DNA of 64,000 nt, taken from positions 27,459 through 91,458 of the forward strand of contig DAHWNZ010000003.1 in assembly GCA_027339635.1 (NCBI GenBank). The letters run 5' to 3'. Source of the stretch: AG-12 sp027339635 (GTDB lineage: Bacteria > Chloroflexota > Dormibacteria > Aeolococcales > Bog-877). The notes under the pieces are model-generated. The model was given only the letters and a program-made list of their open reading frames with translations, was not told the DNA's origin and made no database searches. Positions 42,473 through 50,039 of this stretch are shown piece after piece; the first letter of the stretch is position 1; each line of letters opens with the position of its first letter. A program made the translations under genes and the position numbers.

Positions 42473-44281
42473 CTAGCTCCGGCCCTCTCCGGCGACCAGG
42501 GGCAGGATGAACTCCAGAGCCTGGCGGGTCAGCTCCACGTCCTGATCGACCACCATGGCACTGTGGCCAGCCGGATAGTGGTGGAAGGAGACCGGCTTGC
42601 CCAGCTCCTGAAGCCGACGCACGTACACCTCGATCTGGTGATAGGGACAGCGGCTGTCGTTCTCACCGGCCTGGATCAGCACCGGAGCCGACAGCTTGCT
42701 GGCGTAGGTCAGGGGAGAGCGCTCGTGGAACAGCGCCGGAACCTCGCTCGGGTCGCCCTGGAAGAGCGCCCTGTCCATAGCCTGCAGGGGCTCCGACTCC
42801 TCCGCGAACGCCAGCTCGTAGTCCGCTACCGGCACCCGGGCGACCCCTCCGGCGAACAACTCGGGGTGTAGGCCCAAGCCGAGCAGGGTGATGTACCCGC
42901 CCCAGGACGCGCCCATCAGGATCACCCGCTTGGGGTCGGCAAGACCGCGTGCCACCAGGTCCGCTACCCCGTGGGCGACATCGGTCACCTCGGGAAACCC
43001 CGGGTCCCCGATGAGCCTGTCCATGTGTTCCTTCCCGTAGCCGGTGCTGCCCCGGTAATTGGGCGCCGCCACCAGCAACCCATGGTCGACCAGGGCCGCC
43101 ATGGCCGGCGAGAAGGAGTCGTCTATGTGCCAGTGGGGCCCACCGTGGACCCAGACCACCGTGGGGTAGGGGGGAGCCCCGCTCGGGCTGGCGAGGAAGC
43201 CATGAATTGTCTTTCCCTCGGCGGTCGGATAACGCCAGCTTCGGAAGGATGGCGCTCGGGGGGGCCGACCGGGGACGCGGACAACCTCCCTGGCATCCGG
43301 GAGCTCGAGAACCCTGGGCGAACGGGAGGCATTCCCGCATAGGGCCCATACGGCGCCGTCGGGTCGCACGGCCGCCGCCATCGTGCCCGCTGGACCTTCC
43401 ACTCTGCTGATGTCCATGCTCTCCAGATCCAGTCGCCAGAGACGGTGGCGACCGTCGAGGAGCTGGCGCAGCAGGAGCGCTTCCCCGTTGGGATACCAGT
43501 CGAGCACTTCGATTTCGCCCCGCAGCCCCGTCCCCAGGGGCTGCAGCTCGCGACGCCGCGGCCACCAAAGGGACGGGCGCTGGTGCCCCTGCTGGTCGTC
43601 GCTGATGGCGACACACGGCTCGCGGTATTGAGGCCTGAAGCCCGCCGCCAAATAGTGTCTCGTCCCCTTGGAGGCCAGCTGGCTCACGAGGCTGCCATCG
43701 GCGGCGTCCAGGACGACCAGGTCGGGGTGGATGGCGTCGCCATTCCGGGCCGACGAGATCAGAGCGTAGCGGTCGTCTCGACTAAGATCGATCACCACCG
43801 TCTCTTCGGTGTCGTGGTGGATGCGCTTGGGATGGGGGGCTCGATCCGTGGACGTGTTGTAGATGGAGAATCCCGAGTGGTCGGCCAGCCCCACCAGGAC
43901 GCGCCGGCCCCCGAACGCCAGCCCTGACTCCCAGCTTGGTCCAACTCCGGGCACCAGGTCCCAGGGCTTGCCCTTGGGAAAGCGTGCCACACGCCATTGC
44001 CCGACCTCGTCTCCCGTGTCGTCGTCAAACCAGATCACGCATTGACCGTCAGGGCTTATGTCCGCGGTCCGGTTGCCCACCGCGCCACTGGTCAACCGGC
44101 GGTTTCTGCCCTCCCCCAGGTCAAGGGTCCACCCCTGCCAGCTGCCGCCTCGGGAAGAGCTGTAGACGATCCGTTCCGGTTTGTCCCTGGCCCATCGGGG
44201 CAGGTCCAGTCTGGCACCGCGAAAGCGGCGCTCCCAAAGTGGCGGTGCGGGCCGCTTCCGGTTCGATGCCGCCAGCTCCAT
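42473..44281 (-). CDS. S9-family serine peptidase (prolyl oligopeptidase-like)
   Basis: 602 aa. N-terminal seven-bladed propeller-like part (YSSSRGGSWQGWTLDLGEG, ISPDGQCVIWFDDDTGDEVG, LDLESMDISRVEGP) and C-terminal alpha/beta-hydrolase with the nucleophile elbow LMGASWGGYITLLG, oxyanion region WVHGGPHWHIDDSF, catalytic Asp region QAGENDSRCPYHQ and His in YPAGHSAM. Cytoplasmic acylaminoacyl- or dipeptidyl-peptidase activity is likely. ATG 44281 follows GAGGAG. Ends 28 bases from the convergent kynureninase gene. Confidence 0.9.
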   Translation of the reverse strand: MELAASNRKRPAPPLWERRFRGARLDLPRWARDKPERIVYSSSRGGSWQGWTLDLGEGRNRRLTSGAVGNRTADISPDGQCVIWFDDDTGDEVGQWRVARFPKGKPWDLVPGVGPSWESGLAFGGRRVLVGLADHSGFSIYNTSTDRAPHPKRIHHDTEETVVIDLSRDDRYALISSARNGDAIHPDLVVLDAADGSLVSQLASKGTRHYLAAGFRPQYREPCVAISDDQQGHQRPSLWWPRRRELQPLGTGLRGEIEVLDWYPNGEALLLRQLLDGRHRLWRLDLESMDISRVEGPAGTMAAAVRPDGAVWALCGNASRSPRVLELPDAREVVRVPGRPPRAPSFRSWRYPTAEGKTIHGFLASPSGAPPYPTVVWVHGGPHWHIDDSFSPAMAALVDHGLLVAAPNYRGSTGYGKEHMDRLIGDPGFPEVTDVAHGVADLVARGLADPKRVILMGASWGGYITLLGLGLHPELFAGGVARVPVADYELAFAEESEPLQAMDRALFQGDPSEVPALFHERSPLTYASKLSAPVLIQAGENDSRCPYHQIEVYVRRLQELGKPVSFHHYPAGHSAMVVDQDVELTRQALEFILPLVAGEGRS

Positions 44282-44367
44282 CCGGCCTCACTCCTCTCAA
44301 CAAACTGCGGGCCATGGCCGCTTCCGGTCGTCCCCGCGACAATCTTAGGAGGCCGGGCGCGCCCTCT

Positions 44368-45246
44368 TCAGCGGGCGGGGGCGCGCCGCATCCCCGAAGA
44401 CCTTCCGGAAAGCCACCAGAACCCCGCCACGGCGGCGAGAACATAGGTCAGGTAGCAGAGTATCTGCAGCTCGGTCGGCTTTGCCGCATAGCCCAAGAAG
44501 GTGTGCAGAACATCCCCCAGTGGGCCTCCTTCGCTGAGCACCCGAGCCGTGTTCCACACGGGATGGTCGAGCAGCGGGAGCCAGCGCAGCTGCTGCAGGT
44601 TCTCGATTGCGTCCGCCAACAGGCCGGCGGCGAACAGCATCAGCAGAGTGCCGACCACCTGGAAAAACCTGCCCAGGTTGAGTCGATGGCCGAGGCGGTA
44701 GATCACGAAAGCGACGGCGAGGGCTGCCGCCACCCCGAGGAGCGCTCCGAGACCCGCCGCCGGCACCGATGTCGCAAAGTTGTGGGAGCTGTTGGAGGCG
44801 GCGAAGAAGATCGCCAGGGTGAAGACCACGGTCTCCAGTCCCTCCCGGCCCACGGCTTGAAAGGCCACCAGGGCCAAGCTCCAGCGGGCGCCCCCAGTCA
44901 TGGCCGCGTCCGCTCTGGCCCTGAGTTCTGCCGAGAGCGAGCGGGCGTGGGAATGCATCCAGAAGGTCATGTAGGTGAGCACCCCGCAGGCCAGGAGGTA
45001 GGTCCCGGTCTCGAAGATGGTCTGGACGCGCGAGCCTTCGTAGGTATGGATCAGCAGAAAGGCGGCCGCACCGCCGCCGAACGCGAGCAACAGCGCACTG
45101 CCCACGCCGAGGTAGACGTCGCGGAAGTTTTCCCGATGGCCGCTGCGAGCGAGATACGCGAGCAGGATGGCGACGATCATGCTCGCTTCCACGCCCTCAC
45201 GGAGGAAAATGACGAAGGTTGGCAGCACCGCGGTATCCACCTCCAC
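44368..45246 (-). CDS. FTR1-family iron permease
   Basis: 292 aa, seven predicted helices. Both iron-coordinating REGxE motifs are there: FLREGVEASMIVAILLAYLA and VGREGLETVVFTLAIFFAA, plus FWMHSHARSLSAEL with its His cluster after helix 3. EfeU/Ftr1 proteins import oxidised Fe. No EfeO/EfeB partner is adjacent. Divergent from a DtxR-type regulator with a DtxR-box-like sequence in the 80-base gap, so iron-dependent repression is likely. Start GTG 45246 with weak upstream signals; an in-frame GTG six codons later is possible. Confidence 0.9.
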   Translation of the reverse strand: MEVDTAVLPTFVIFLREGVEASMIVAILLAYLARSGHRENFRDVYLGVGSALLLAFGGGAAAFLLIHTYEGSRVQTIFETGTYLLACGVLTYMTFWMHSHARSLSAELRARADAAMTGGARWSLALVAFQAVGREGLETVVFTLAIFFAASNSSHNFATSVPAAGLGALLGVAAALAVAFVIYRLGHRLNLGRFFQVVGTLLMLFAAGLLADAIENLQQLRWLPLLDHPVWNTARVLSEGGPLGDVLHTFLGYAAKPTELQILCYLTYVLAAVAGFWWLSGRSSGMRRAPAR

Positions 45247-45294
45247 CCGCTCTCGCTCTGAGGAGGCCAGAGTGAGCTTCGACTCATCGAATAG

Positions 45295-45314
45295 TTAGCA
45301 GAGGCTAAGCCTAA
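45295..45314. promoter_or_regulatory. DtxR-box-like operator
   Basis: TTAGCAGAGGCTAAGCCTAA between the divergent FTR1 and regulator genes. It resembles the DtxR/IdeR consensus TTAGGTTAGSCTAACCTAA with one extra base and differences in one half-site. AAGGGGAT just after it is the ribosome site of the regulator. Confidence 0.5.
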
Positions 45315-45326
45315 GGGGATAAATCC

Positions 45327-46094
45327 ATGCTGTCAAGTCGGAATTCCGAGCCAGCCGTTTCGGCGGTCAAGTCGAGGTACCTGGAGGCGATCTATTACAT
45401 GGCCCATGAGGGCCAGACCGTGCGCCCGTCCAGGCTCGCGGAATGGCTCCAGGTCCGCGCTCCCACGGTGACCGGGGTGGTGCAGAGAATGCGTGACCAT
45501 GGCTACCTGGAGGTCGCCGACGATCGCAGCATCACCCTGACCGATTTGGGAGAGCACGAGGCCTCGGAGATCGTATGGAGGCACCGCGTGGTGGAGCGCT
45601 GGCTGGCGGACGAGATGGGTTTCGACTGGGCTGACTCGGACCTGGAGTCGGGTCGGATTGCCCACTTCTTCTCAGACGCCCTGGTGAGACGGATCTTCGA
45701 GAAGCTGGGGCGCCCCAGCACCTGCCCGCACGGCAATGAGATTCCCGGCGCCGACTGTCCGCCGCGGGAGCTCGTCTGCCTGGCCGACCTAGACCCTGGC
45801 GTGATAGCCCCCATCGCGCGGATCTCAGAGGTCGCCGAGCATCAGGCGCCCCAGCTGCTGCGGCTGCTGGACCGCGAGGGTCTGAACCTGGGAGAGATGG
45901 TCGGCGTCCGCCGCTCCCTCGGAGCCGAGGCGGTGACGGTGGAGCGGGGGGTGCGGCAGACCGCCCTCGGCCTGAACGCCGCCAGGGCGGTCTGGGTCGA
46001 CGTCAGTCAGCGTCCTCGGGGTTCTCGTAGGGAGAGTGGAGCTGCCGCAGAAACTCCTCGTAATCCTCCTCTGGAAGCCACTCCGCGGTCCTGA
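45327..46094 (+). CDS. DtxR/MntR-family metal-dependent repressor
   Basis: 255 aa. N-terminal winged helix (YLEAIYYMAHEGQTVRPSRL, VRAPTVTGVVQRMRDHGYLE), metal-binding dimerisation domain with ASEIVWRHRVVERWLADEMG and HGNEIPGADCPP (the conserved CPHGNPIP-like turn), and a C-terminal SH3/FeoA-like domain (VAEHQAPQLLRLLDREGLNL). Likely senses Fe2+ or Mn2+ and controls the divergent permease through the 45295 site. Its last 30 codons overlap a convergent small gene, and the tail there (RGSRRESGAAAETPRNP) is probably unstructured. Confidence 0.9.
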   Translation: MLSSRNSEPAVSAVKSRYLEAIYYMAHEGQTVRPSRLAEWLQVRAPTVTGVVQRMRDHGYLEVADDRSITLTDLGEHEASEIVWRHRVVERWLADEMGFDWADSDLESGRIAHFFSDALVRRIFEKLGRPSTCPHGNEIPGADCPPRELVCLADLDPGVIAPIARISEVAEHQAPQLLRLLDREGLNLGEMVGVRRSLGAEAVTVERGVRQTALGLNAARAVWVDVSQRPRGSRRESGAAAETPRNPPLEATPRS

Positions 46095-46317
46095 GCTCGC
46101 CACTTCTGTACCAGGTCAGGCTCATCGCCGCAGCGCCTCCCAGAAGCACGAAGGCCGCGACGGTGGGCAGGGAGAAGGTGTGGGTGAGGATGGGGACGGC
46201 TATCAGCAGGATGGCGATCCCGAGGTAGGTCACCCAGACCACCTGCTCGGTGCGCGTCAGGTTGGGCACGGGAGGGATTGGGGACTCCTCTTGCCCATCC
46301 GCAGGGTCCGGACTCAC
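46003..46317 (-). CDS. Small two-helix membrane protein
   Basis: 104 aa: polar N-terminus, two hydrophobic helices (VVWVTYLGIAILLIAVPILT and LPTVAAFVLLGGAAAMSLTW) and an acidic C-terminus (LPEEDYEEFLRQLHSPYENP). GTG 46317 is placed by TAGCAT 6 nt upstream. The composition is convincing on this strand, although it overlaps the regulator gene by 92 bases tail to tail. No family recognised. Confidence 0.65.
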   Translation of the reverse strand: MSPDPADGQEESPIPPVPNLTRTEQVVWVTYLGIAILLIAVPILTHTFSLPTVAAFVLLGGAAAMSLTWYRSGELRTAEWLPEEDYEEFLRQLHSPYENPEDAD

Positions 46318-46323
46318 GCGAGA

Positions 46324-46329
46324 ATGCTA
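46324..46329 (-). promoter_or_regulatory. -10 box TAGCAT, leaderless start
   Basis: On the minus strand TAGCAT ends 6 nt before GTG 46317. Confidence 0.5.
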
Positions 46330-46421
46330 ACCGCGTTGCGGCAACGGTGCGCGCGCTCCGGTCCGGCCGACGGAGCGCATCTCAACTCTTCTTGGGGCGG
46401 CTCGCAATCTAAAGGTGAAAG

Positions 46422-46450
46422 TTGACATATTTGCAAGCTCGCGCTACAAA
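46422..46450 (+). promoter_or_regulatory. Promoter TTGACA-N17-TACAAA, leaderless
   Basis: TTGACA (46422-46427), 17-bp spacer, TACAAA (46445-46450), 6 nt, ATG 46457. The most complete of the leaderless promoters in the window; no ribosome site exists before the ATG. Confidence 0.75.
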
Positions 46451-46456
46451 GTACTC

Positions 46457-47233
46457 ATGAGTAACGAGGACGCGATTCAAGAACTGCTGCGGGCCGTGGC
46501 CGCCGGCTCGATTTCCCCTGAGGAGGCCGCGACCAGGATGGCCCAGCTCCAGCAGACCGCGGTGTCGGTTCAGGAGCTGCCGGTCAGGGTCATCCGCGTG
46601 ACCGGGCTGGTTCATCCCACCAAGATCGTCGGCGACCCGCTGGTCAAGGACGTGGCCGTGCAGGGCCCACATCAGGCTGCCAGGGACGGCGATGCGATGG
46701 TGGTGACGGGCATGCCTCAGGGCGAGGAGGGGGGGTGGTTCTCCTTTCGCTGGCCGGAGAAGATCCCCTTCGGCCAGGGGAACGGATCCAACCCGTTGCA
46801 TCCCGTGCTCATTCGCATGAACCCGCAACTCCCCCTGGAGGTGGAGATGGCGGCCGGCCTCCTCACAGTGGATGGGATCCGGGGCCCCATCAAGGCCGAC
46901 ATCCAGGCCGGCAGCGCCAAGGTTGAGGGCTTCTCACAGGCCATCGACCTCAATGTGACATGGGGGACCGTGTCCGTCCGCGGCCTGCTCGACTCAGGGG
47001 CCTCTCGTATCCGCTGCGAGGCCGGTACCGTCAAGGTCAGACTGGAGAAGGGCTCCTCGGTCCGGGTGGTGGCCCGCAGCACCTTGGGTAAGATCACGTT
47101 GCCCGGTGACGCGGCCGGGTTGACGGGAGGTTGGACGATGGGTGGCGAGGTGCATGAGGCGACGATCGGGGGTGGCGCGGGGCACCTGGAGATAGAGGCC
47201 ACGACCGGCGCCGTCTGGGTTGAGGAGGCGTGA
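46457..47233 (+). CDS. DUF4097-like beta-repeat protein
   Basis: 258 aa from ATG 46457. Short helical N-terminal domain of the SHOCT/DUF-like type (NEDAIQELLRAVAAGSISPE, EAATRMAQLQQ) followed by repeated beta-strand turns: LEVEMAAGLLTVDGIRGPIK, ADIQAGSAKVEGFSQAIDLN, VTWGTVSVRGLLDSGASRIR, CEAGTVKVRLEKGSSVRV. This right-handed ladder is typical of DUF4097 adhesin-like proteins, which are often cytoplasmic partners of stress regulators. The stop overlaps the GTG of the DUF2089 gene. Confidence 0.75.
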   Translation: MSNEDAIQELLRAVAAGSISPEEAATRMAQLQQTAVSVQELPVRVIRVTGLVHPTKIVGDPLVKDVAVQGPHQAARDGDAMVVTGMPQGEEGGWFSFRWPEKIPFGQGNGSNPLHPVLIRMNPQLPLEVEMAAGLLTVDGIRGPIKADIQAGSAKVEGFSQAIDLNVTWGTVSVRGLLDSGASRIRCEAGTVKVRLEKGSSVRVVARSTLGKITLPGDAAGLTGGWTMGGEVHEATIGGGAGHLEIEATTGAVWVEEA

Positions 47234-47604
47234 TCGAGCGCCGCCCGCCCCGCAAATGCCCGGTCTGTGGCGGCAGCCTGCACATCAACCGGCTGAGCTG
47301 CCGGGGCTGTGGCACTGAGCTGTCCGGAGATTTCGAGACCTGTGACTTCTGCTCCCTGGGGGGGGAGGACCGCGAGGTGTTGAACATCTTCTTGGGATCC
47401 CGGGGGAACATGAAGGCGCTGGAGCGCCAGTTGGGAGTGAGTTACCCAACCGCCAGGGCAAGGCTGGACTCGGTGCTGGCCAAGCTGGGCATCGACCCGG
47501 ACGCGCAGCCGGAGCGCGAGACGCCGTTGGAACTGCTGCAGGCGGTTGCTCGCGGTGAGCTTGATGTCGCCGAAGCTCAGCGCAGGCTGATGGACCCCGA
47601 CTGA
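47230..47604 (+). CDS. DUF2089 zinc-ribbon/HTH protein
   Basis: 124 aa. Zinc ribbon CPVCGGSLHINRLSCRGCGT (four Cys), extra CDFC pair, then a helix-turn-helix-like RGNMKALERQLGVSYPTARA with RLDSVLAKLG, and a short SHOCT-like C-terminal helix (LLQAVARGELDVAEAQRRL). Matches the DUF2089 family, presumed DNA-binding regulators. Translationally coupled to the DUF4097-like gene (GTGA overlap). The C-terminal helix resembles the N-terminal helical domain of its partner, which suggests a shared interaction surface. Confidence 0.8.
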   Translation: MIERRPPRKCPVCGGSLHINRLSCRGCGTELSGDFETCDFCSLGGEDREVLNIFLGSRGNMKALERQLGVSYPTARARLDSVLAKLGIDPDAQPERETPLELLQAVARGELDVAEAQRRLMDPD

Positions 47605-47613
47605 GGGCCGGAA

Positions 47614-48336
47614 TCAGCGGAAGCCGTACAGCCCCTCGTGGAAGTCGCCGGTTGTCGACCAGCGCTCTATCACGCGCTCCACGACCTCGTCGTCGACCAC
47701 CGTCGCGCCGAACGACCGGGCATTGCCCTCAACCGCCTCCAGTACCTGACCCTTGACGAAGTCGGGCACCCGCTCGAACCGGCGCAGCGCCGACGGAGTC
47801 CACTCCAAGCCGTCCTGATGGCGCTCCTGGATTCGGTGCGAGACCTCCCCCCACATCTGGTACTTGATCTCCATGATCTCGGGGGTGATGGTGGTGCCGA
47901 GATTCTTCTTGTGGGCGGTCCACTCCACCCGCCAGCGGGTTAGCTCACGACAGAACTCCGGTACCTCGGCGAGACGGCTCTCCGCCTCTTCGGTCCAGGT
48001 GAACTGCTCGGTGAGGGCTCCCCGTTCGCTCAGGGGATGTCCGTACCCGAGCTTCTTCCCGAGGCTCGCTATGAACTCGCTGCGGATCTCGCCGACCCCC
48101 TTCTGCGCCGCCCGCTGCTCGGCCGCCCTGCGCGCCATCTCCTCCGCCCTGGTGGGCTCGAGATGGCTGCGCTCCGCGCCCGCCTGAGCTCGCCGCATCG
48201 CCTCCACGTGGGCCTCCAAGTCCCACTGCGGGGTCGACGACTGTCCGTGGGGAACCGGGCAGCCTCCGTCCTCGGCCTGTGCACCATCGCCTTGGGCTCC
48301 GGGGAACGGGCAGCGCGTGCCGTCAGGCTCAGCCAT
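47614..48336 (-). CDS. PCP_red-domain protein with two tandem domains
   Basis: 240 aa. Two copies of the small helical domain found at the C-terminus of the protochlorophyllide reductase B subunit (PCP_red): residues about 112-165 (WTEEAESRLAEVPEFCREL, TITPEIMEIKYQMW) and 178-229 (WTPSALRRFERVPDFVKGQV, VVDDEVVERVIERW). The N-terminus has two Cys-Pro pairs (C9-P10 in TRCPFPG, C26-P27 in GGCPVPHG) and a charged coiled-coil-like helix from 40 to 80. No catalytic chlorophyll-biosynthesis domain is attached. ATG 48336 overlaps the stop of the MarR gene by 8 bases, so the two are translationally coupled. Function unknown; iron-sulfur or tetrapyrrole binding is a reasonable guess. Confidence 0.7.
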   Translation of the reverse strand: MAEPDGTRCPFPGAQGDGAQAEDGGCPVPHGQSSTPQWDLEAHVEAMRRAQAGAERSHLEPTRAEEMARRAAEQRAAQKGVGEIRSEFIASLGKKLGYGHPLSERGALTEQFTWTEEAESRLAEVPEFCRELTRWRVEWTAHKKNLGTTITPEIMEIKYQMWGEVSHRIQERHQDGLEWTPSALRRFERVPDFVKGQVLEAVEGNARSFGATVVDDEVVERVIERWSTTGDFHEGLYGFR

Positions 48337-48877
48337 TGGCCATATCCTCCATGGGGCAGGCGGCCTCCGCCTCAGGGCATCCGGCGCCTGCTTCCGACCT
48401 GTTCGCCGCCGCGATCTGCTCCAGGGCCACGCCCAAGGAGAGCATCTGGTCTGAGTCTAAGACTTTGCCGAAGTGGGCTTGGACCGAGCGAAGGTGGTCG
48501 CCCGCGGCCAGCTTGAGGCGCTGCCTTCCCGCTGGCGTGAGGACTGCGAAGGAGCCTCTGGCATCACTAGGGCACACCTCGCGCCTCACCAGCTCTGCCG
48601 ATTCGAGGCGCTCTATGAGGCGGGTCAACCCGCTGCGGCTCAAGAGCACCCGGTCAGCGAGCTGGGCCATCCGCAGCCTCCCCTGTGGGGCCGCGCTCAG
48701 CTGCACCAGCACGTCGTACTCCGCGAGCGGCAGCCGCTGTTGCGAGATCAGCTCGCGTTCCAGGGCCCTGGTCACCAGGGTATGCGCGCGCAGAAACGCC
48801 TGCCAGGCGCTGAGGACCTCAGGGCTGAGGGGTTCGGATGTCTGCTTTCCGCTCAAGGAAGGTGATTGCACACGCAA
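48329..48877 (-). CDS. MarR-family regulator with C-terminal Cys-Pro motifs
   Basis: 182 aa. MarR winged helix: QQRLPLAEYDVLVQLSAAPQ, LRMAQLADRVLLSRSGLTRL, RLESAELVRREVCPSDARGS, FAVLTPAGRQRLKLAAGDHL. The C-terminus after the dimerisation helix carries two Cys-Pro pairs (C167 and C174 in AGCPEAEAACPMED), and there is another CP in the wing (VCPSD). Start TTG 48877 or GTG 48871. Divergent from yceI over a short gap, so it probably controls both its own operon and yceI. Confidence 0.82.
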   Translation of the reverse strand: MRVQSPSLSGKQTSEPLSPEVLSAWQAFLRAHTLVTRALERELISQQRLPLAEYDVLVQLSAAPQGRLRMAQLADRVLLSRSGLTRLIERLESAELVRREVCPSDARGSFAVLTPAGRQRLKLAAGDHLRSVQAHFGKVLDSDQMLSLGVALEQIAAANRSEAGAGCPEAEAACPMEDMANG

Positions 48878-48895
48878 GTACCAATGGGGTAGGAT
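48866..48895 (+). promoter_or_regulatory. Candidate yceI promoter TTGCAC-N18-TAGGAT
   Basis: TTGCAC (48866-48871) and TAGGAT (48890-48895) with an 18-bp spacer; the -35 box lies over the start region of the divergent MarR gene. A TTGTAC-GGTCAA element follows at about 48901 and could be an operator half-site pair. Confidence 0.4.
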
Positions 48896-48959
48896 GTAGT
48901 TGTACGGTCAATTATGACGCATGGGGCGTCGCTTGATGAACTCTGATGGAGGAATGCAC

Positions 48960-49484
48960 ATGACCTGGAAGCTGGACCCGTATCACTCTGCGGTCGAATT
49001 CTCGGTGCGACACATGATGGTTAGCACCGTCAAGGGGAATTTCCGGGAGTTCTCCGCCGACCTGGAGATCGACCCGGATGACCTGACCAAGAGCTCGGTT
49101 CGCGCCGTCATCAAGGCGGCCAGCATCGACACCAGGGTTGAGCCCCGCAACGCCCACCTGGTCTCGGCCGATTTCTTCGACGCCGAGAAGTTCCCCGACC
49201 TGGTCTACCAGAGCACAGAGGTGCAGGCCCTCGGGGGCGACCGCTACCGGGTCCTGGGGAATCTCACCATCAAGGACGTCACCAACCCGGTGCCCCTGGA
49301 CGTCACCTTCCACGGCATTCAGACCAGCCCTCAAGGTGCCAAGGTCGCCGGATTCGAGGCGACTGCGAAGGTCAGCCGAGAGGCATTCGGGCTCACCTAC
49401 AACATGGCACTCGAGACGGGTGGGGTTGTGATAGGCGACGAGATCAAGGTCTCCATCGACGCCGAGGCCAACGAGGCCGCCTGA
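48960..49484 (+). CDS. YceI-family lipid-binding protein
   Basis: 174 aa from ATG 48960 (GGAGGA 6 bases upstream). Lipocalin-like barrel of the YceI family: TWKLDPYHSAVEFSVRHMMV, STVKGNFREFSADLEID, AASIDTRVEPRNAHLVSADF, DAEKFPDLVYQSTEV and GNLTIKDVTNPVPLDVTFHG. No signal peptide, so cytoplasmic. Relatives bind polyisoprenoid or fatty-amide chains and respond to acid or organic stress. A strong terminator-like hairpin follows. Confidence 0.9.
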   Translation: MTWKLDPYHSAVEFSVRHMMVSTVKGNFREFSADLEIDPDDLTKSSVRAVIKAASIDTRVEPRNAHLVSADFFDAEKFPDLVYQSTEVQALGGDRYRVLGNLTIKDVTNPVPLDVTFHGIQTSPQGAKVAGFEATAKVSREAFGLTYNMALETGGVVIGDEIKVSIDAEANEAA

Positions 49485-49490
49485 GAGAAG

Positions 49491-49527
49491 GCTTGCCCTG
49501 GCCGGCCAAGACTCGGCCAGGGCAAGC
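49491..49527. terminator. Bidirectional terminator hairpin
   Basis: GCTTGCCCTGGCCG, 9-nt loop, CGGCCAGGGCAAGC: a 14-bp perfect stem between the convergent yceI and deformylase genes. No long T-run, but position and strength point to termination on both strands. Confidence 0.8.
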
Positions 49528-49532
49528 CCGTC

Positions 49533-50039
49533 CTACTGCGCCTCCTCTTCCTCCGCCTCATCCTCTCCCAGCTCGCGGAAGGTCTCTCCAGGAGCCAGCC
49601 GCTCCGGGCAGAGCACTCCCAAAAGGTGGTCCGACTCATGCTGGACGATACGCGCCAGCCAGCCATCGAAGGTCCTGACCACCCCTCTGCCGTGGACGTT
49701 GCGGTACCGCACCTTGACCTCTTCGAAGCGACGGATCAGCCCGGCCCTGCCCGGCAACGACAGACAGCCCTCGACTGCGTCCACCTCGCCGCTGGCTGCC
49801 AGCAGCTCCGGGTTGCAGATGACGAACTTCCGGTCCTCATACACGACCACCGCCAGCCGCAGGTTGAGCCCCACCTGAGGGCCCGCCAGGCCCACACCGT
49901 TCCATTCCTCGCAGCGGACGTACATCTCGTCAACCAGCCGTCGCAGGTCGTTGTCGAACACCCGCACCGGGCGAGCCCGCTGATGCAGGACCGTGGCGGG
50001 GTCCACGACCAGCTGCAGAGGAGCCGCGGATGACTTCAT
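49533..50039 (-). CDS. def: Peptide deformylase
   Basis: 168 aa. All three deformylase motifs: GVGLAGPQVG (Gly-Pro in place of the usual Ala-Pro), EGCLSLPG with the metal Cys, and QHESDHLLG with the two metal His and catalytic Glu. Removes N-formyl groups from nascent proteins. Glu-rich C-terminus (GEDEAEEEEAQ). ATG 50039 overlaps the stop of the LplA-like gene (ATGA), the third gene of an SRPBCC, LplA-like, def operon. Confidence 0.95.
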   Translation of the reverse strand: MKSSAAPLQLVVDPATVLHQRARPVRVFDNDLRRLVDEMYVRCEEWNGVGLAGPQVGLNLRLAVVVYEDRKFVICNPELLAASGEVDAVEGCLSLPGRAGLIRRFEEVKVRYRNVHGRGVVRTFDGWLARIVQHESDHLLGVLCPERLAPGETFRELGEDEAEEEEAQ

